The notes below the pieces were generated by a model. That model had not been told where the DNA came from and did no database searches. It saw only the letters and a program-made list of their open reading frames with translations. From the NCBI RefSeq assembly GCF_033878955.1, contig NZ_CP138858.1:310001-374000 (forward strand): a DNA stretch of 64,000 nucleotides, in the 5' to 3' direction. Of this stretch, positions 17,243 through 26,405 are shown piece by piece; position 1 is the stretch's first letter; the number at the start of each line of letters is the position of its first letter. This stretch comes from Coraliomargarita algicola (GTDB lineage Bacteria > Verrucomicrobiota > Verrucomicrobiia > Opitutales > Coraliomargaritaceae). The position numbers and the translations under genes are program-made.

Positions 17243-17923
17243 CTACGAGAGAGCTGACTGGCTAGGGAAGGTATGCTTTAGCTTTGTTAAGGCGGCGATC
17301 ACCTCGTCTGGTTCGGCACGGGTGCGGTAGTCGACATCGATGGAATTCCAGATGACCTGCCCGTCGTGGTCCAGAATGAAGGTAGCGGGGATCGGCAGTC
17401 GGCTACCGTTGCCTTGGTTGATCTCTACCAGATCGAGTCCACGGTCTTTGCGCATATGGTCCAGGAAGAGTGTGGGGACTTTCCAAGCCACGCCAAATTG
17501 TGTGGCGACATGACAGTCCTGGTCGGAGAGCACTGTAAATTCGAGTGCATCACGTTCGAGCTGTGACAATGAGTTATCAGGCTTTTGCGGGCTGATCGCA
17601 ACCAACTGCGCGCCTAGCTTTTGGATTTCGGCCAAGCGCGACTGCAAGGCATGGAGCTGTAAATTGCAGTAGGGGCACCAACTTCCACGATAGAAAACCA
17701 GCACGACGGAGCCACTTTGCAGGAGCTTGCTCAGCGACACGGGGGCACCATGTGCGTCGGGTAAACTAAATTCAGGTGCCCGTTGGCCGACAGCCAAGGC
17801 GTGGGCACCTTCACCCGACTCACGTGCAGATGCAATGAGTGCGTCCACTTTTTGCATGAATTCCGGTTTCATTTGGCGTGTTTTCGCCGCTTGTGCTGCG
17901 AGCTGGTCGTATAGATTGTTCAT
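17243..17923 (-). CDS. Peroxiredoxin-like AhpC/TSA-family protein
   Basis: The 226-residue protein has a thioredoxin fold with VFYRGSWCPYCNLQLHALQ, that is a CPYC peroxidatic/resolving motif near residue 90, preceded by a helical N-terminal extension of about 45 residues. Later blocks LVAISPQKPDNS and PIPATFILDHDGQVIW match redoxin proteins of the AhpC/TSA-2 type. It should reduce peroxides or act as a thiol oxidoreductase in the cytoplasm, since no signal peptide is seen. It is convergent with the GFA gene. A functional tie to the bacillithiol genes further right is possible but not shown. Confidence 0.88.
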   Translation of the reverse strand: MNNLYDQLAAQAAKTRQMKPEFMQKVDALIASARESGEGAHALAVGQRAPEFSLPDAHGAPVSLSKLLQSGSVVLVFYRGSWCPYCNLQLHALQSRLAEIQKLGAQLVAISPQKPDNSLSQLERDALEFTVLSDQDCHVATQFGVAWKVPTLFLDHMRKDRGLDLVEINQGNGSRLPIPATFILDHDGQVIWNSIDVDYRTRAEPDEVIAALTKLKHTFPSQSALS

Positions 17924-18043
17924 GTATCTTCTATAGATGACTCAACTGTGAGAATTATTCCAACAAGGAAGGCTATTCGCGCAGTAACGCCCCCTATCTG
18001 CTGTGAAGCTTCATTCTTCGCCGAACGCTGGCAATGCTTCTTG

Positions 18044-18070
18044 CGGGACAAGAGTGTCCCGTCTCCTGTT
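18044..18070 (+). repeat. REP-like palindromic element, copy 1
   Basis: CGGGACA-AGAG-TGTCCCG (18044-18061) is a 7-bp stem with a 4-base loop, followed by CTCCTGTT (18063-18070). The core GGACAAGAGTGTCC plus CTCCTGTT recurs in the opposite orientation at 18172-18199. Such a head-to-head pair between genes is typical of REP/BIME elements. The number of copies in the genome is not visible here. Confidence 0.6.
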
Positions 18071-18171
18071 AAGTGACCTTGTTCTTATGGAAATTAAGTT
18101 TCACATTTTGCCCTCGGCAATATTCGCTCCAGAATCAATCGACGAAACTCCAAGGAAACCTATTTCGCCAA

Positions 18172-18199
18172 AACAGGAGCATGGACACTCTTGTCCATG
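18172..18199 (-). repeat. REP-like palindromic element, copy 2, inverted
   Basis: CATGGACA-CTCT-TGTCCATG (18180-18199) is an 8-bp hairpin preceded on the plus strand by AACAGGAG (18172-18179). Read on the minus strand it gives the same GGACAAGAGTGTCC core and CTCCTGTT tail as copy 1. It lies five bases beyond the stop of the minus-strand LacI gene, so it may also act as that gene's transcription terminator (minus-strand CTGTTTT follows). Confidence 0.6.
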
Positions 18200-18203
18200 T
18201 TTC

Positions 18204-19220
18204 TTAGTTCGGCTTTTGCGTGGTTCCTTTGATCAAGAGTTGCGGTTTGATTAAAATGCTTTGCGTGTCTGTGTGTTCTGTTTCTTGGGTGCGCTCTAGG
18301 TACAGTTTGGCTGCGGTTTGACCGATTTGGATGGGGTGTTGGTCAAAGGTCGTGAGGTCGTGGCGAACGTGACCTAGGCGTTCGTCCCCGAAGCCGATGA
18401 TCGAAAGGTCCTCGGGGATCGAGAGTCCACAGGCTTCGGCGATTGAGATCACTCTGCCGGCTACGGAATCGTTGATACAGAAGACGGCGGTGGGGCGGCT
18501 TTTCTTCTTTTTCAGAATTTTAGAGAGTTCGTTTTCGAAGTCGTCATCCTCGGAATTCATGACCTCGGCCTGCTTGCCTGTTGTGGCCTCCCATTTTTTT
18601 TGGAATCCACGCTGGCGGTGGTGAGAGGTGCTGACCTTGTCCGCGCCCACGTAGAGCGCCCGTTTGTGCCCGAGGGAAAGCAGGTGCTTCGCGGCTTGCT
18701 GGCCGCCATATGTGTCGTCCGTTCCAACGTAATCTGTCTTTAGCTCCGCGAGTTCGCGATCGACCAGAATGAGCGGGATGTTGCGCTCCAGAATCTCCTC
18801 AAAGTAGGATTTTTGAAAGCCTTCGAAGCTGGGGCGCAGTAGAATGCCTTCAACCCGGCGCTCGATCATTTGGTGAATGATCGAGCGTTCTAGATTGAGG
18901 TCTTCGTCGGTGAAACATTTGTAGTTCCAGTTTAGCAGCATGAGCGTTGAGCTCTTGGAAAAGATGTCGTGAATCCCACTGTTGATTTGACTGTAAAACC
19001 AGGTGTTGTTGGGGATCATCACGCCAGCCATGCCGCTCTTGCCCGTTTGCATGCCGTGAATCAAGGCGTTGGGGCGGTATTTGAGTCGCTCTGCGATGGC
19101 ATAAATTCGATCTTTAGTCGCGGCCGAGTACTTGAGGTTTTTCTTGTTCAGAATACAAGAAACAGTGGTCAGGGAGACGCCTGCCTCCTCGGCAATGGCT
19201 TTCATGGTCGCGTTTTTCAT
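18204..19220 (-). CDS. LacI-family transcriptional regulator
   Basis: The 338-residue protein starts MKNATMKAIAEEAGVSLTTV, with helix-turn-helix and hinge region RLKYRPNALIHGMQTGKSG. The sensor domain has VEGILLRPSFEG, LILVDRELAELKTDYVGTDD and SIIGFGDERLGHVRHDLTTFD. It is related to the LacI protein at 15485. It is divergent from the GH95-like gene; the 107-base gap holds two copies of a near-palindrome that recurs before the PEP-CTERM gene. It probably represses both the 19328 block and itself until a sugar inducer appears. Confidence 0.94.
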   Translation of the reverse strand: MKNATMKAIAEEAGVSLTTVSCILNKKNLKYSAATKDRIYAIAERLKYRPNALIHGMQTGKSGMAGVMIPNNTWFYSQINSGIHDIFSKSSTLMLLNWNYKCFTDEDLNLERSIIHQMIERRVEGILLRPSFEGFQKSYFEEILERNIPLILVDRELAELKTDYVGTDDTYGGQQAAKHLLSLGHKRALYVGADKVSTSHHRQRGFQKKWEATTGKQAEVMNSEDDDFENELSKILKKKKSRPTAVFCINDSVAGRVISIAEACGLSIPEDLSIIGFGDERLGHVRHDLTTFDQHPIQIGQTAAKLYLERTQETEHTDTQSILIKPQLLIKGTTQKPN

Positions 19221-19238
19221 AGCTATGTAGTTGACGGA

Positions 19239-19277
19239 ATGTGTCTACTTATATCAACTCAATATAACTACTTATAT
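19239..19277 (+). promoter_or_regulatory. Two operator-like near-palindromes between the divergent LacI and GH95-like genes
   Basis: ATATAACTACTTATAT (19262-19277) is a 16-bp palindrome apart from one C/C mismatched pair. ATGTGTCTACTTATAT (19239-19254) matches it at 13 of 16 positions, with centres 23 bases apart. Near-identical sites lie at 23788 and 23832 before the PEP-CTERM gene. Size, symmetry and position fit binding sites of the adjacent LacI regulator. Confidence 0.62.
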
Positions 19278-19327
19278 ATTTTATTTGCCAATCTGCGCGC
19301 CTTGTGTTTGGGTGCGTTAATAATAAC

Positions 19328-22180
19328 ATGAAGAACCTTTCCCCATTATTTCGTCTCTTTCTCGTGATCAGTCTACTTGTCCCTAGTTTGCTCAAGGCCG
19401 AATCCACCGTCGATTATGCCACATTTTTGGCGCGGCATGATATGATCTGGGACCGGATTCCCACACGCTGGGAGGTGGCACCTTACACGGGTAACGGCAA
19501 TGTGGGCTTCCTTTTTTATCAAGCCGCAGGGGACGCGAAGAATGTGATCTCGATTCACGTGGGGCGTCATGATTATTACGATCACCGCTTGCCACATGAG
19601 GGCAATGAAATGCTGTGGATTTACCGCAGTCGTTTGCCCTTGGGGCATTTTGAGCTGGAGTCGCGAGGGGAGATTCTCGACGTAGACCTGCGCTTGAATT
19701 TGTGGAATGCGCAGATGGTGGGCACGATTCATACCACGCAGGGCTCTTATTACGTGCGGGGGCTCAGTCATGCGGAAACGGACGTGATCTACTTTGAAAC
19801 CGTCGCGGCGGGGGATGAATCGATTCAAATTTCATGGCATCCGGACGCACCGATTGCGCCGGTGCGCCAAACATTGGAAGCGGGCGGTGGCCCCAAAGGT
19901 GGTAGTTGGGATCGTATGCGGACCGCACCCTACGAAATGCCGCCTGCGGCGACTGTGAGTGAGTCGGATGGTATGCAGTTTTGTTTTCAGCCGCTCTATC
20001 AGAATCGTGGTGAGACCACCACTGGTTGGGAGATTCAGGGAGCCGCGGATGGCAAGCAAGTAATGCTCGCGAGTGTGCATCACAGTTTTCCTGAAAACAA
20101 TAGCATGGAGGTGGTGCGGCAGAATCTCTTGGGCGCGCGAGATTTGCTGAGTGAGGGCAAATTCTTTGAGACGCATGCGCAATGGTGGCATGCGTATTAT
20201 CCGCAAAGTTTCCTGACGCTCAATGATGCCGAGAAGGAATCCTTTTATTGGATACAAATGTATAAGCTGGGCTCTGCCATGCGGGAGAACGGACCGATTC
20301 TGGATTTGATGGGGCCATGGTATCACAAGACCTTTTGGCCGATGGTGTGGGGTGACTTGAATGTGCAGCTCCAGTATTGGACGCATTTGACGGCGAACCG
20401 GATGTCGATCGGAGAATCGCTGGCTAATAACTTGGACAAGTATGCGGCAAATCTCACCAAGAATGTGCCTGAGCGCTGGGAAGACAGCGCAGCCATCGCG
20501 GCATGTTTTCCGCAGGATTTACAGGCCTATGATAATGGCAAGGTGCCGGACATGTTGGCCTGGGTGCTGCATAACTATTGGCTGCACTGCGAGTATGCGG
20601 GCGACCGCGAGCGGATGCGTGACGGCTTGTTTCCATTGCTGCGGCAGACGGTGAATAGCTACCGCAACTTCATCCGAGAGCGTCCCGTTGAGAGTGACGA
20701 CGGCAAGATTCATATCTCGCTCAGTTGGTCGCCGGAGTATCCGGGCGGACACGGGCAGGATATCAATTTCACCATCGCGCTCTTGCGTTGGAGTTGTGAG
20801 ACCCTGCTGGCGATCAATGAGGAGCATAATTTGAATGATCCGCTGGCGGCCGAGTGGCAACATATCGTCGATCATCTCGTCGGCTGGCAGATCGACGAAA
20901 ATGGCCTGCGCATAGGCAAGGACATCGCCTTTGAAAAGCCGCATCGTCACTATTCGCACTTATTGGGCTTTTATCCGCTGGCTCTGATTACTCCTGAGAA
21001 TGAAGCCGACGCAAAGATGCTGCGCACGACACTGGATCACTGGTTGGATGTCAGCATCAATGGTGTGCAAAAAGATCATGCCATGCCAGTGACGGGCTAC
21101 ACGGCCACGGGTGCTGCTTCGATGTATGCCACCTTGGGCGATGCCGAGCAGGCCTACCACTATCTCAACTTTTTGATTCATCATCAGAATGTTTCCTCCA
21201 CGACCATGTATGCGGAAGGCAATCCTGTGATCGAGAGTCCCTTGTCCTTTGCCACGGCCTTGCACGATATGCTGCTGCAAAGTTGGGGCGGTAAGATCCG
21301 GGTCTTCCCGGGCACGCCCGAGCGCTGGGCCGATGTGGCATTTGAAGATTTTCGCACGCAAGGCGCCTTTCTGGTGAGTGCCAAAAAGAAGGCCGGCGAG
21401 ACCCAGTTTGTCCGGGTTAAAAGTTTAATCGGCGCGCCCTGTGTCCTACACGTCGATTTTCCGAATCCACAGTTCGCCATCAATGGTCGTATCGCCGATC
21501 CTTCCAAAGTGCAGGCACTGGAAGGGGGCTTTTACGCGATCGATTTGAAGCAGGGCGAAGTCGCGACTTTGACCCCCGTTGCTTTATCGCAGGCTGATCT
21601 GACGATTGAGCCGATCCCTGTCAGTCAGGCGGATGAAAACCTGTTTGGCTTGAGTGAGAAAACCCTGCGCCTTCCCGGACACCAGTTTTATTATCCAGAG
21701 AAACGCGCGACTGCTTCGGCACCTAAGGCTGCATCGGTCGCGGCGCCAGTCCAGTCGGATCGGAAATCGTATAGTTTCGCGCCCACCCGTGGACGCTATG
21801 TGCGTATCGAGCTACCAGGTGAGCAGCGCATCTTGTCGTTGACCGAAGTCGAGGTCGTCAATGGAGAAACAAATCTGGCGCTCAATCGCAGCACTCAGCA
21901 GTCGAGCAATCTGTATGGTGGGGTATCCGCACGCGCTGTGGATGGCAATTTCGATGGTGACTTTGGCAAAGGATCGGTGACGCATACTGAAGAGTCGGCC
22001 AATCCATGGTGGGAAGTGGATCTCGGAAAAATGGAGTATATCGAAAAGATTCGAATCACCAATCGCAAGGCCTTGGGCGAGCGCTTGGATGGCTTCACTT
22101 TGAAAATCTTAGATGATCGCAAACAGCCTGTTTACACGCTGGAGGACATCTCCGCTAAGCCTGTCATCTCCTTTGAATAG
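19328..22180 (+). CDS. GH95-like secreted glycoside hydrolase with C-terminal discoidin-like domain
   Basis: About 950 residues. The signal peptide is FRLFLVISLLVPSLLKAES. The N-terminal domain opens WEVAPYTGNGNVGFLFYQ, and the catalytic (alpha/alpha)6 region holds YHKTFWPMVWGDLNVQLQYW, ISLSWSPEYPGGHGQDINF and PVTGYTATGAASMYATLGD. This is the layout of GH95-type alpha-fucosidase/galactosidase proteins, although the call is by pattern and the catalytic acids were not assigned. From about residue 849 an F5/8 type C module runs to the end (NLALNRSTQQSSNLYGG, NPWWEVDLGKMEYIEKIRI); it stops short of the usual final strands. The start at 19328 gives a clean signal peptide. It is the first gene of the block under the divergent LacI. 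Confidence 0.72.
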   Translation: MKNLSPLFRLFLVISLLVPSLLKAESTVDYATFLARHDMIWDRIPTRWEVAPYTGNGNVGFLFYQAAGDAKNVISIHVGRHDYYDHRLPHEGNEMLWIYRSRLPLGHFELESRGEILDVDLRLNLWNAQMVGTIHTTQGSYYVRGLSHAETDVIYFETVAAGDESIQISWHPDAPIAPVRQTLEAGGGPKGGSWDRMRTAPYEMPPAATVSESDGMQFCFQPLYQNRGETTTGWEIQGAADGKQVMLASVHHSFPENNSMEVVRQNLLGARDLLSEGKFFETHAQWWHAYYPQSFLTLNDAEKESFYWIQMYKLGSAMRENGPILDLMGPWYHKTFWPMVWGDLNVQLQYWTHLTANRMSIGESLANNLDKYAANLTKNVPERWEDSAAIAACFPQDLQAYDNGKVPDMLAWVLHNYWLHCEYAGDRERMRDGLFPLLRQTVNSYRNFIRERPVESDDGKIHISLSWSPEYPGGHGQDINFTIALLRWSCETLLAINEEHNLNDPLAAEWQHIVDHLVGWQIDENGLRIGKDIAFEKPHRHYSHLLGFYPLALITPENEADAKMLRTTLDHWLDVSINGVQKDHAMPVTGYTATGAASMYATLGDAEQAYHYLNFLIHHQNVSSTTMYAEGNPVIESPLSFATALHDMLLQSWGGKIRVFPGTPERWADVAFEDFRTQGAFLVSAKKKAGETQFVRVKSLIGAPCVLHVDFPNPQFAINGRIADPSKVQALEGGFYAIDLKQGEVATLTPVALSQADLTIEPIPVSQADENLFGLSEKTLRLPGHQFYYPEKRATASAPKAASVAAPVQSDRKSYSFAPTRGRYVRIELPGEQRILSLTEVEVVNGETNLALNRSTQQSSNLYGGVSARAVDGNFDGDFGKGSVTHTEESANPWWEVDLGKMEYIEKIRITNRKALGERLDGFTLKILDDRKQPVYTLEDISAKPVISFE

Positions 22181-22199
22181 TCCAACCGTTTTTATAATC

Positions 22200-23719
22200 A
22201 TGCATAAATCATTGTCACTTATTCTATTGAGCTTGTTGCCCCTGACTGGCCACATTTGCGCTCAAGCAAGCAAGCCCAGCCAACCCAATGTCATTTTCAT
22301 ACTGGCCGACGACCAACGCTTTGATTCGCTTGGAGTGACGGGCAACACGGTGACAGACACGGCGAACTTGGATCGCCTGGCGGGGGAGGGTGTGTTGTTT
22401 CGCAACGCCTTTGTGACGAGTCCCATTTGTGGCCCCAGTCGCGCCAATCTATTTACTTCACAATGGGAACGTCGCAATCGTATCGGCTTCAGCAGTGTAT
22501 CCGGAAACAAGATACCTCAGGAACTCTTTGAAAATAGCTTCCTGATGCAGTTTAAACAGGCAGGCTATTCGACTGCCTTTATCGGCAAGCACCATACCAA
22601 GATTGTCGATCGGGGAAATACGCCTCTGCGCGAGAATGTTGACTTCTGCTATTTCGGGGAAGGGCACTTGGGCTTTTATCCCGGGGATCACGATAAGACA
22701 TTTCGGAACTTAAAAAACAAGTCGCAGATCGAAGGACTCTTTGAGGCCTTTCAAGCCTACATCAAGCCCGGTTCGGAATACGATTATTTTTATGAGAATG
22801 CGGATGCCTCAGTTAAGGATTCGCTTCAGCAACGCGAGGCCGACAAGCCGTTTTGCGCTTGGATCAATTTCAACTTGCCGCACCAAGCCAGTCTGGGCGG
22901 CATGGGATCGCGCCCGGAGGATCCTGACTTTTACAGATCACTCTACCGTCAGAATCAATTTGAGGTGCCGGCAGGCTATCCCAATAATCTGACACTGCCT
23001 GAAAACGTGATCACACGCGAAGAGCAGCCGGGCTATTACAAATTTTCCGAGCAATCACTGCGCACTTCTTTGCTGCTGACTGCTCGTGGTGTGTATGGCA
23101 TCGATCAGTTTGTCGGAGACTTGCGCAACTTGTTGGCCGAGCTGGATCTGGCTGAGAATACCATCATCGTATTCTTTTCTGACAACGGGCTCATGTATGG
23201 CGAGCACGGACTGGGGGGAAGACCATGCTCTACGAGGAATCCGTGCATGTGCCACTCATTGTTTATTCACCCTTCCTGGATGAAAGTCAGCGCGGCGGTG
23301 AACGTTCCGAGCTTGTGATCGGCCAAGACATACCCGCAACTTTGCTGGAGATGTGCGGGCTTGAAGTGCCCTCAACCTACCAAGGTGCGAGCATGCTGCC
23401 CTTAATGGAGGGGAAGTCCGTCGACTGGCGTCAGGAGATTTTCCTCGAAAACCTCTTCACTGACCAAGGCTATGCGCGTCAGGACGGCGTGCGCGGCGAG
23501 CGCTATAAATACATTCGTTATTATAGTAAAGATGACGATCGCAAGGCCTACTTGCCCGATGGTATCCCCGGTGAACAGCCCATCTACGAAGAACTCTTCG
23601 ATCTTAAGTCCGACCCAAAGGAACAACGTAATTTAGTTAGTAACCCGGAGTATGCATCAGTCTTGAATGCCTATCGTCAGCGTTGTCTGGAACTGGATGC
23701 AGAGTTGTCGCCACGCTAA
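22200..23719 (+). pseudogene. Secreted S1-family sulfatase interrupted by a single-base frameshift
   Basis: A signal peptide (SLSLILLSLLPLTGHICAQ), metal ligands D37/D38 (ILADDQRFD) and formylglycine motif C-G-P-S-R at Cys77 are intact. The frame breaks in the G6 run at 23213-23218 (after MYGEHGLGG). The preceding frame then reads TMLYEESVHVPLIVYSPFL to a normal C-terminus at 23719. Adding one base to the G run restores KTMLYEES and a 506-residue sulfatase. Homopolymer position and other indels in the window make a sequencing error or a recent mutation equally possible. The run G-GGG-GGA also fits a -1 slippery heptamer, but nothing else supports recoding. It follows the GH95-like gene by 19 bases. 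Confidence 0.85.
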
Positions 23720-23787
23720 GGGCGCTGAGCCCCAAATTTACAGAATTATCAACCCCTGCGCAATCATTCTGTAAAACTCTGTAAATA

Positions 23788-23847
23788 ATATAATTACTTA
23801 GATTATTTACATTGATTTTTTTACGACAAATGTATAACTACTTATAT
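23788..23847 (+). promoter_or_regulatory. Operator-like sites upstream of the PEP-CTERM gene
   Basis: GTATAACTACTTATAT (23832-23847) matches the site at 19262 at 15 of 16 positions, and ATATAATTACTTAGAT (23788-23803) at 14 of 16. The second is framed by GTAAATAAT (23781-23789) and ATTATTTAC (23802-23810), a perfect 9-bp inverted repeat. A separate palindrome TATACGTATA lies at 23872-23881. These sites suggest that the PEP-CTERM gene has its own promoter controlled by the LacI regulator encoded at 18204. Confidence 0.6.
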
Positions 23848-23916
23848 TTACTCTTAGGAAATTTTACTTCCTATACGTATAACCCTCAAAAGCAATAACC
23901 CTCAAAAACAATAGTT

Positions 23917-24635
23917 ATGAAAAAATATACCTTACCTCTCTTTGGATTAATCATCAGTTCTGTATCTCAAGCAGACGTTACCTTTATCGATGGTACGACA
24001 GGCGGCGGCGATTTCGGAGCTGGCACGACAATTGGAACTACGGGAAATAATTTGAATTCTGGAGCGAGACCGATTGGAGCTACGCGAGTACGGAGCTAGA
24101 CTGGGAAATTTCGGGAGGGCAAGCAGTGGCTGATTCGGTAGCGGGCACTGGTCTTGGGCAATTGTTTTTAAAGAGTGACTACTCCGTTGATGAGTGGTCT
24201 GGACTGACTCAGATCGAAGTTAGTTTTGATTGGAGTACATTGGTCGCTGGAGACACGATTGAGTATGCTTTAGCTGGTTGGGTGAATGATGGATCAGGCG
24301 TGAATACATTTGGATTGGCCAATGGTACTATCATTTCTGCAAGCACTCATTACGGCACTGGCACTTCTTTATTGGCATCAAGTTTAGTCGAGGTTGGCAG
24401 CGGTGCTTCTGAAGGCGATACGTTTTCGGCGACGATCGATTTTGCAACGATTGCAGGGGTTACGGAGTTGGCAGATTTTGATGCCTTCGGTATCATGTTT
24501 TTTAGCACAGTCGGCAGCGGTGGTCAGGTCACCGTTGATAATGTTACTCTGACTGCGATTCCAGAGCCTGGCAGCTATGCATTGCTCGCAGGTTTAACTT
24601 GTTTGGCATCTGTGTTGATCCGTCGTCGTCACTAA
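23917..24635 (+). pseudogene. PEP-CTERM sorting-domain protein, frameshifted
   Basis: The gene starts with a signal peptide (MKKYTLPLFGLIISSVSQAD) and a Gly/Thr-rich segment. The frame then changes near 24051-24058: the next frame reads FWSETDWSYASTELDWEISG and continues through a beta-rich domain to a PEP-CTERM tail, IPEPGSYALLAGLTCLASV then LIRRRH at 24635. One missing base explains the break; the joined protein would be about 239 residues. PEP-CTERM tails direct export and processing by an exosortase, which is not encoded here. A surface or matrix role during glycan use is an inference from location. LacI-type sites lie upstream and a strong terminator downstream. Confidence 0.8.
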
Positions 24636-24709
24636 ACTCTGCGCATACGTCGACTCTGCTCATTCTTGATATTAGGGTTATGGATCTGCTTTAGGATGTA
24701 GATCTGTTG

Positions 24710-24748
24710 AGTCCGGCATGCTTTAGGGAGTGTGCCGGACTTTTTTTT
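24710..24748 (+). terminator. Rho-independent terminator after the PEP-CTERM gene
   Basis: AGTCCGGCA (24710-24718) pairs perfectly with TGCCGGACT (24733-24741) across a 14-base loop and runs into eight T residues (24741-24748). It separates the PEP-CTERM gene from the pseudopilin gene. Confidence 0.9.
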
Positions 24749-24840
24749 CGAATCAGAAATACTCTGATCTTTAGAACTGAATTGCTGGTGTCCGACGCGT
24801 ATGTTTCACCCGTGAATTTGATGATTTATCCAAAGTTTTT

Positions 24841-25572
24841 ATGAGATTAAAACAAATTTCCATGGTGCCTAGTTGCCTCCGCAAAGGGACAGCCGCATTT
24901 ACATTAATTGAGCTACTTGCGGTGCTTGCTGTCATTGGTATTCTTGCCGCAATCTTGATCCCCGCCATTGGAAATGTGCGTGAGCGGGCGCAGGAAACGA
25001 AATGTTCGAGTAATTTACGGCAGTTGGCGCTGGCTTCTGTTGCCTACGCGTCGGATCACAAAGGAAACTTTCCTAGTCTTTATTCCGATGTTCCTGGTGA
25101 AATTGTTTGGATTGATCAAATTGCGCCTTATGTCGGTGGGGAAGATCAGAAGCGAATCATTGAGGTCATTAATTGCCCGTCAGCAGATTATTTCATGGAG
25201 TTTAATGGGGCACGTGCCGCGACGTATTCCTATGGATGGAACCCTCTATTGATTCCCGATAGCCGCGCAGATGATGAGGGCAATGTCGCTCCGCCGACTA
25301 AATTATTAAATGTTCAGCGTCCCAATGAGACCATTCTGCTGGCAGAGACGACGCAGCCAGATAATAGAAAGGGATGGGGGAAGGATTATTTTATTTCGGT
25401 TGGAGAAGGAATCTATAACCCAACAACTGCGGAAACTCTATTGTCAGATTCAGCCTATACTGGCTTTAGCGCCAGGCATGGGGATCGTGGAAACGCGGCT
25501 TTTGTAGATGGGCACGTGGAGTCATTCGCGATCGGTGAGATGAAGCAAAAACACGTCTATTTGGAGGATTAA
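24841..25572 (+). CDS. Type IV pilin-like (prepilin N-terminal methylation) secreted protein, DUF1559-like
   Basis: The 243-residue protein carries a class III prepilin signal at about residues 18-40 (GTAAFTLIELLAVLAVIGIL with Glu at +5 of the mature form). The C-terminal domain has NCPSADY, ATYSYGWNPLL and the family hallmark RHGDRGNAAFVDGHVESF. Proteins of this type are abundant in Verrucomicrobiota and Planctomycetota beside polysaccharide-degradation genes; their role is unknown, perhaps in a pseudopilus or on the surface. No Shine-Dalgarno sequence precedes the start. The next gene overlaps its stop by one base. Confidence 0.88.
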   Translation: MRLKQISMVPSCLRKGTAAFTLIELLAVLAVIGILAAILIPAIGNVRERAQETKCSSNLRQLALASVAYASDHKGNFPSLYSDVPGEIVWIDQIAPYVGGEDQKRIIEVINCPSADYFMEFNGARAATYSYGWNPLLIPDSRADDEGNVAPPTKLLNVQRPNETILLAETTQPDNRKGWGKDYFISVGEGIYNPTTAETLLSDSAYTGFSARHGDRGNAAFVDGHVESFAIGEMKQKHVYLED

Positions 25573-26312
25573 TGAAATTTATATCTATAATCACAATTCT
25601 TGGTTTAAGCGCAGTTTTACCTGTCATCGCCGCAGCTGATGAATCGCATCTTTTTATTCTCTCGGGGCAGTCGAATATGGCGAGGCTGGATCCACAGTTG
25701 TCCTTTGCCCCGACATTGGAAACTGCGTTTGGAGCCGACAATGTGACAATTGTAAAAGCTGCCTGGGGAGGTCAGCCCATTCGGCGTTGGTATAAGCAGT
25801 TGCAAGCGCAGGATAACTATGCAGAACAGGTCAGTGACGGAGCGGAAAGGAAAGAGCCGTCTAATGGGGATCTTTACAAGATACTTATGTCAAAGCTCCC
25901 GAAGGCGACTTAGGGGAAGGACTTTGCCAGTGTGACCTTTGTCTGGATGCAAGGGGAACGCGATGCAAAGGAGGCGCATGGCGATGTTTATGCTCAGAGC
26001 CTACGCGGACTGCTGCAACAGCTGGCGAACGATTTAGGCCGGCAGGATATTCATGTCGTGATTGGGCGTTTGAGTGACTATGATCTAACAAATGAGAAGT
26101 TTCCACACTGGACGATGGTACGAGAAGCTTTGATTGAGGTTGCTGAATCAGTAGCGCATGGCACTTGGGTCGATACCGACGATCTCAATGACGGGGTGAA
26201 TCAGGATGGGCAAATAATTGAGAATGACCTGCATTACTCCGTCGAGGGCTATGAAGTCTTCGGACGACGTCTTGCCGAAGCAGCCATCCGCTTGATTCGG
26301 ACAGCTAATTAA
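25572..26312 (+). pseudogene. SGNH/SASA-type carbohydrate esterase interrupted by an in-frame TAG
   Basis: The reading frame starts with a signal peptide (ISIITILGLSAVLPVIAAAD) and the block LFILSGQSNMARL (GQSN). It is stopped by TAG at 25911-25913 after residue 113, and continues in the same frame with VTFVWMQGERDAKEAHGD (the WMQGE block) and a DLHYSVEGY catalytic Asp-His block. Without the stop it would be a 246-residue sialate-O-acetylesterase-like enzyme (PF03629 type) acting on acyl groups of sugars. GGAGG lies four bases before the ATG, inside the pseudopilin gene. The stop may be a point mutation or a sequence error; both halves otherwise look well conserved. Confidence 0.82.
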
Positions 26313-26405
26313 CTTCAGAAGAGTCGTCGAATGTCAGAGGCCAGATATGAATCTCAATACGCAATGCTCGGTGAGTTGCTGCTGCCTGCAGGGGCTAATT
26401 GTTAC

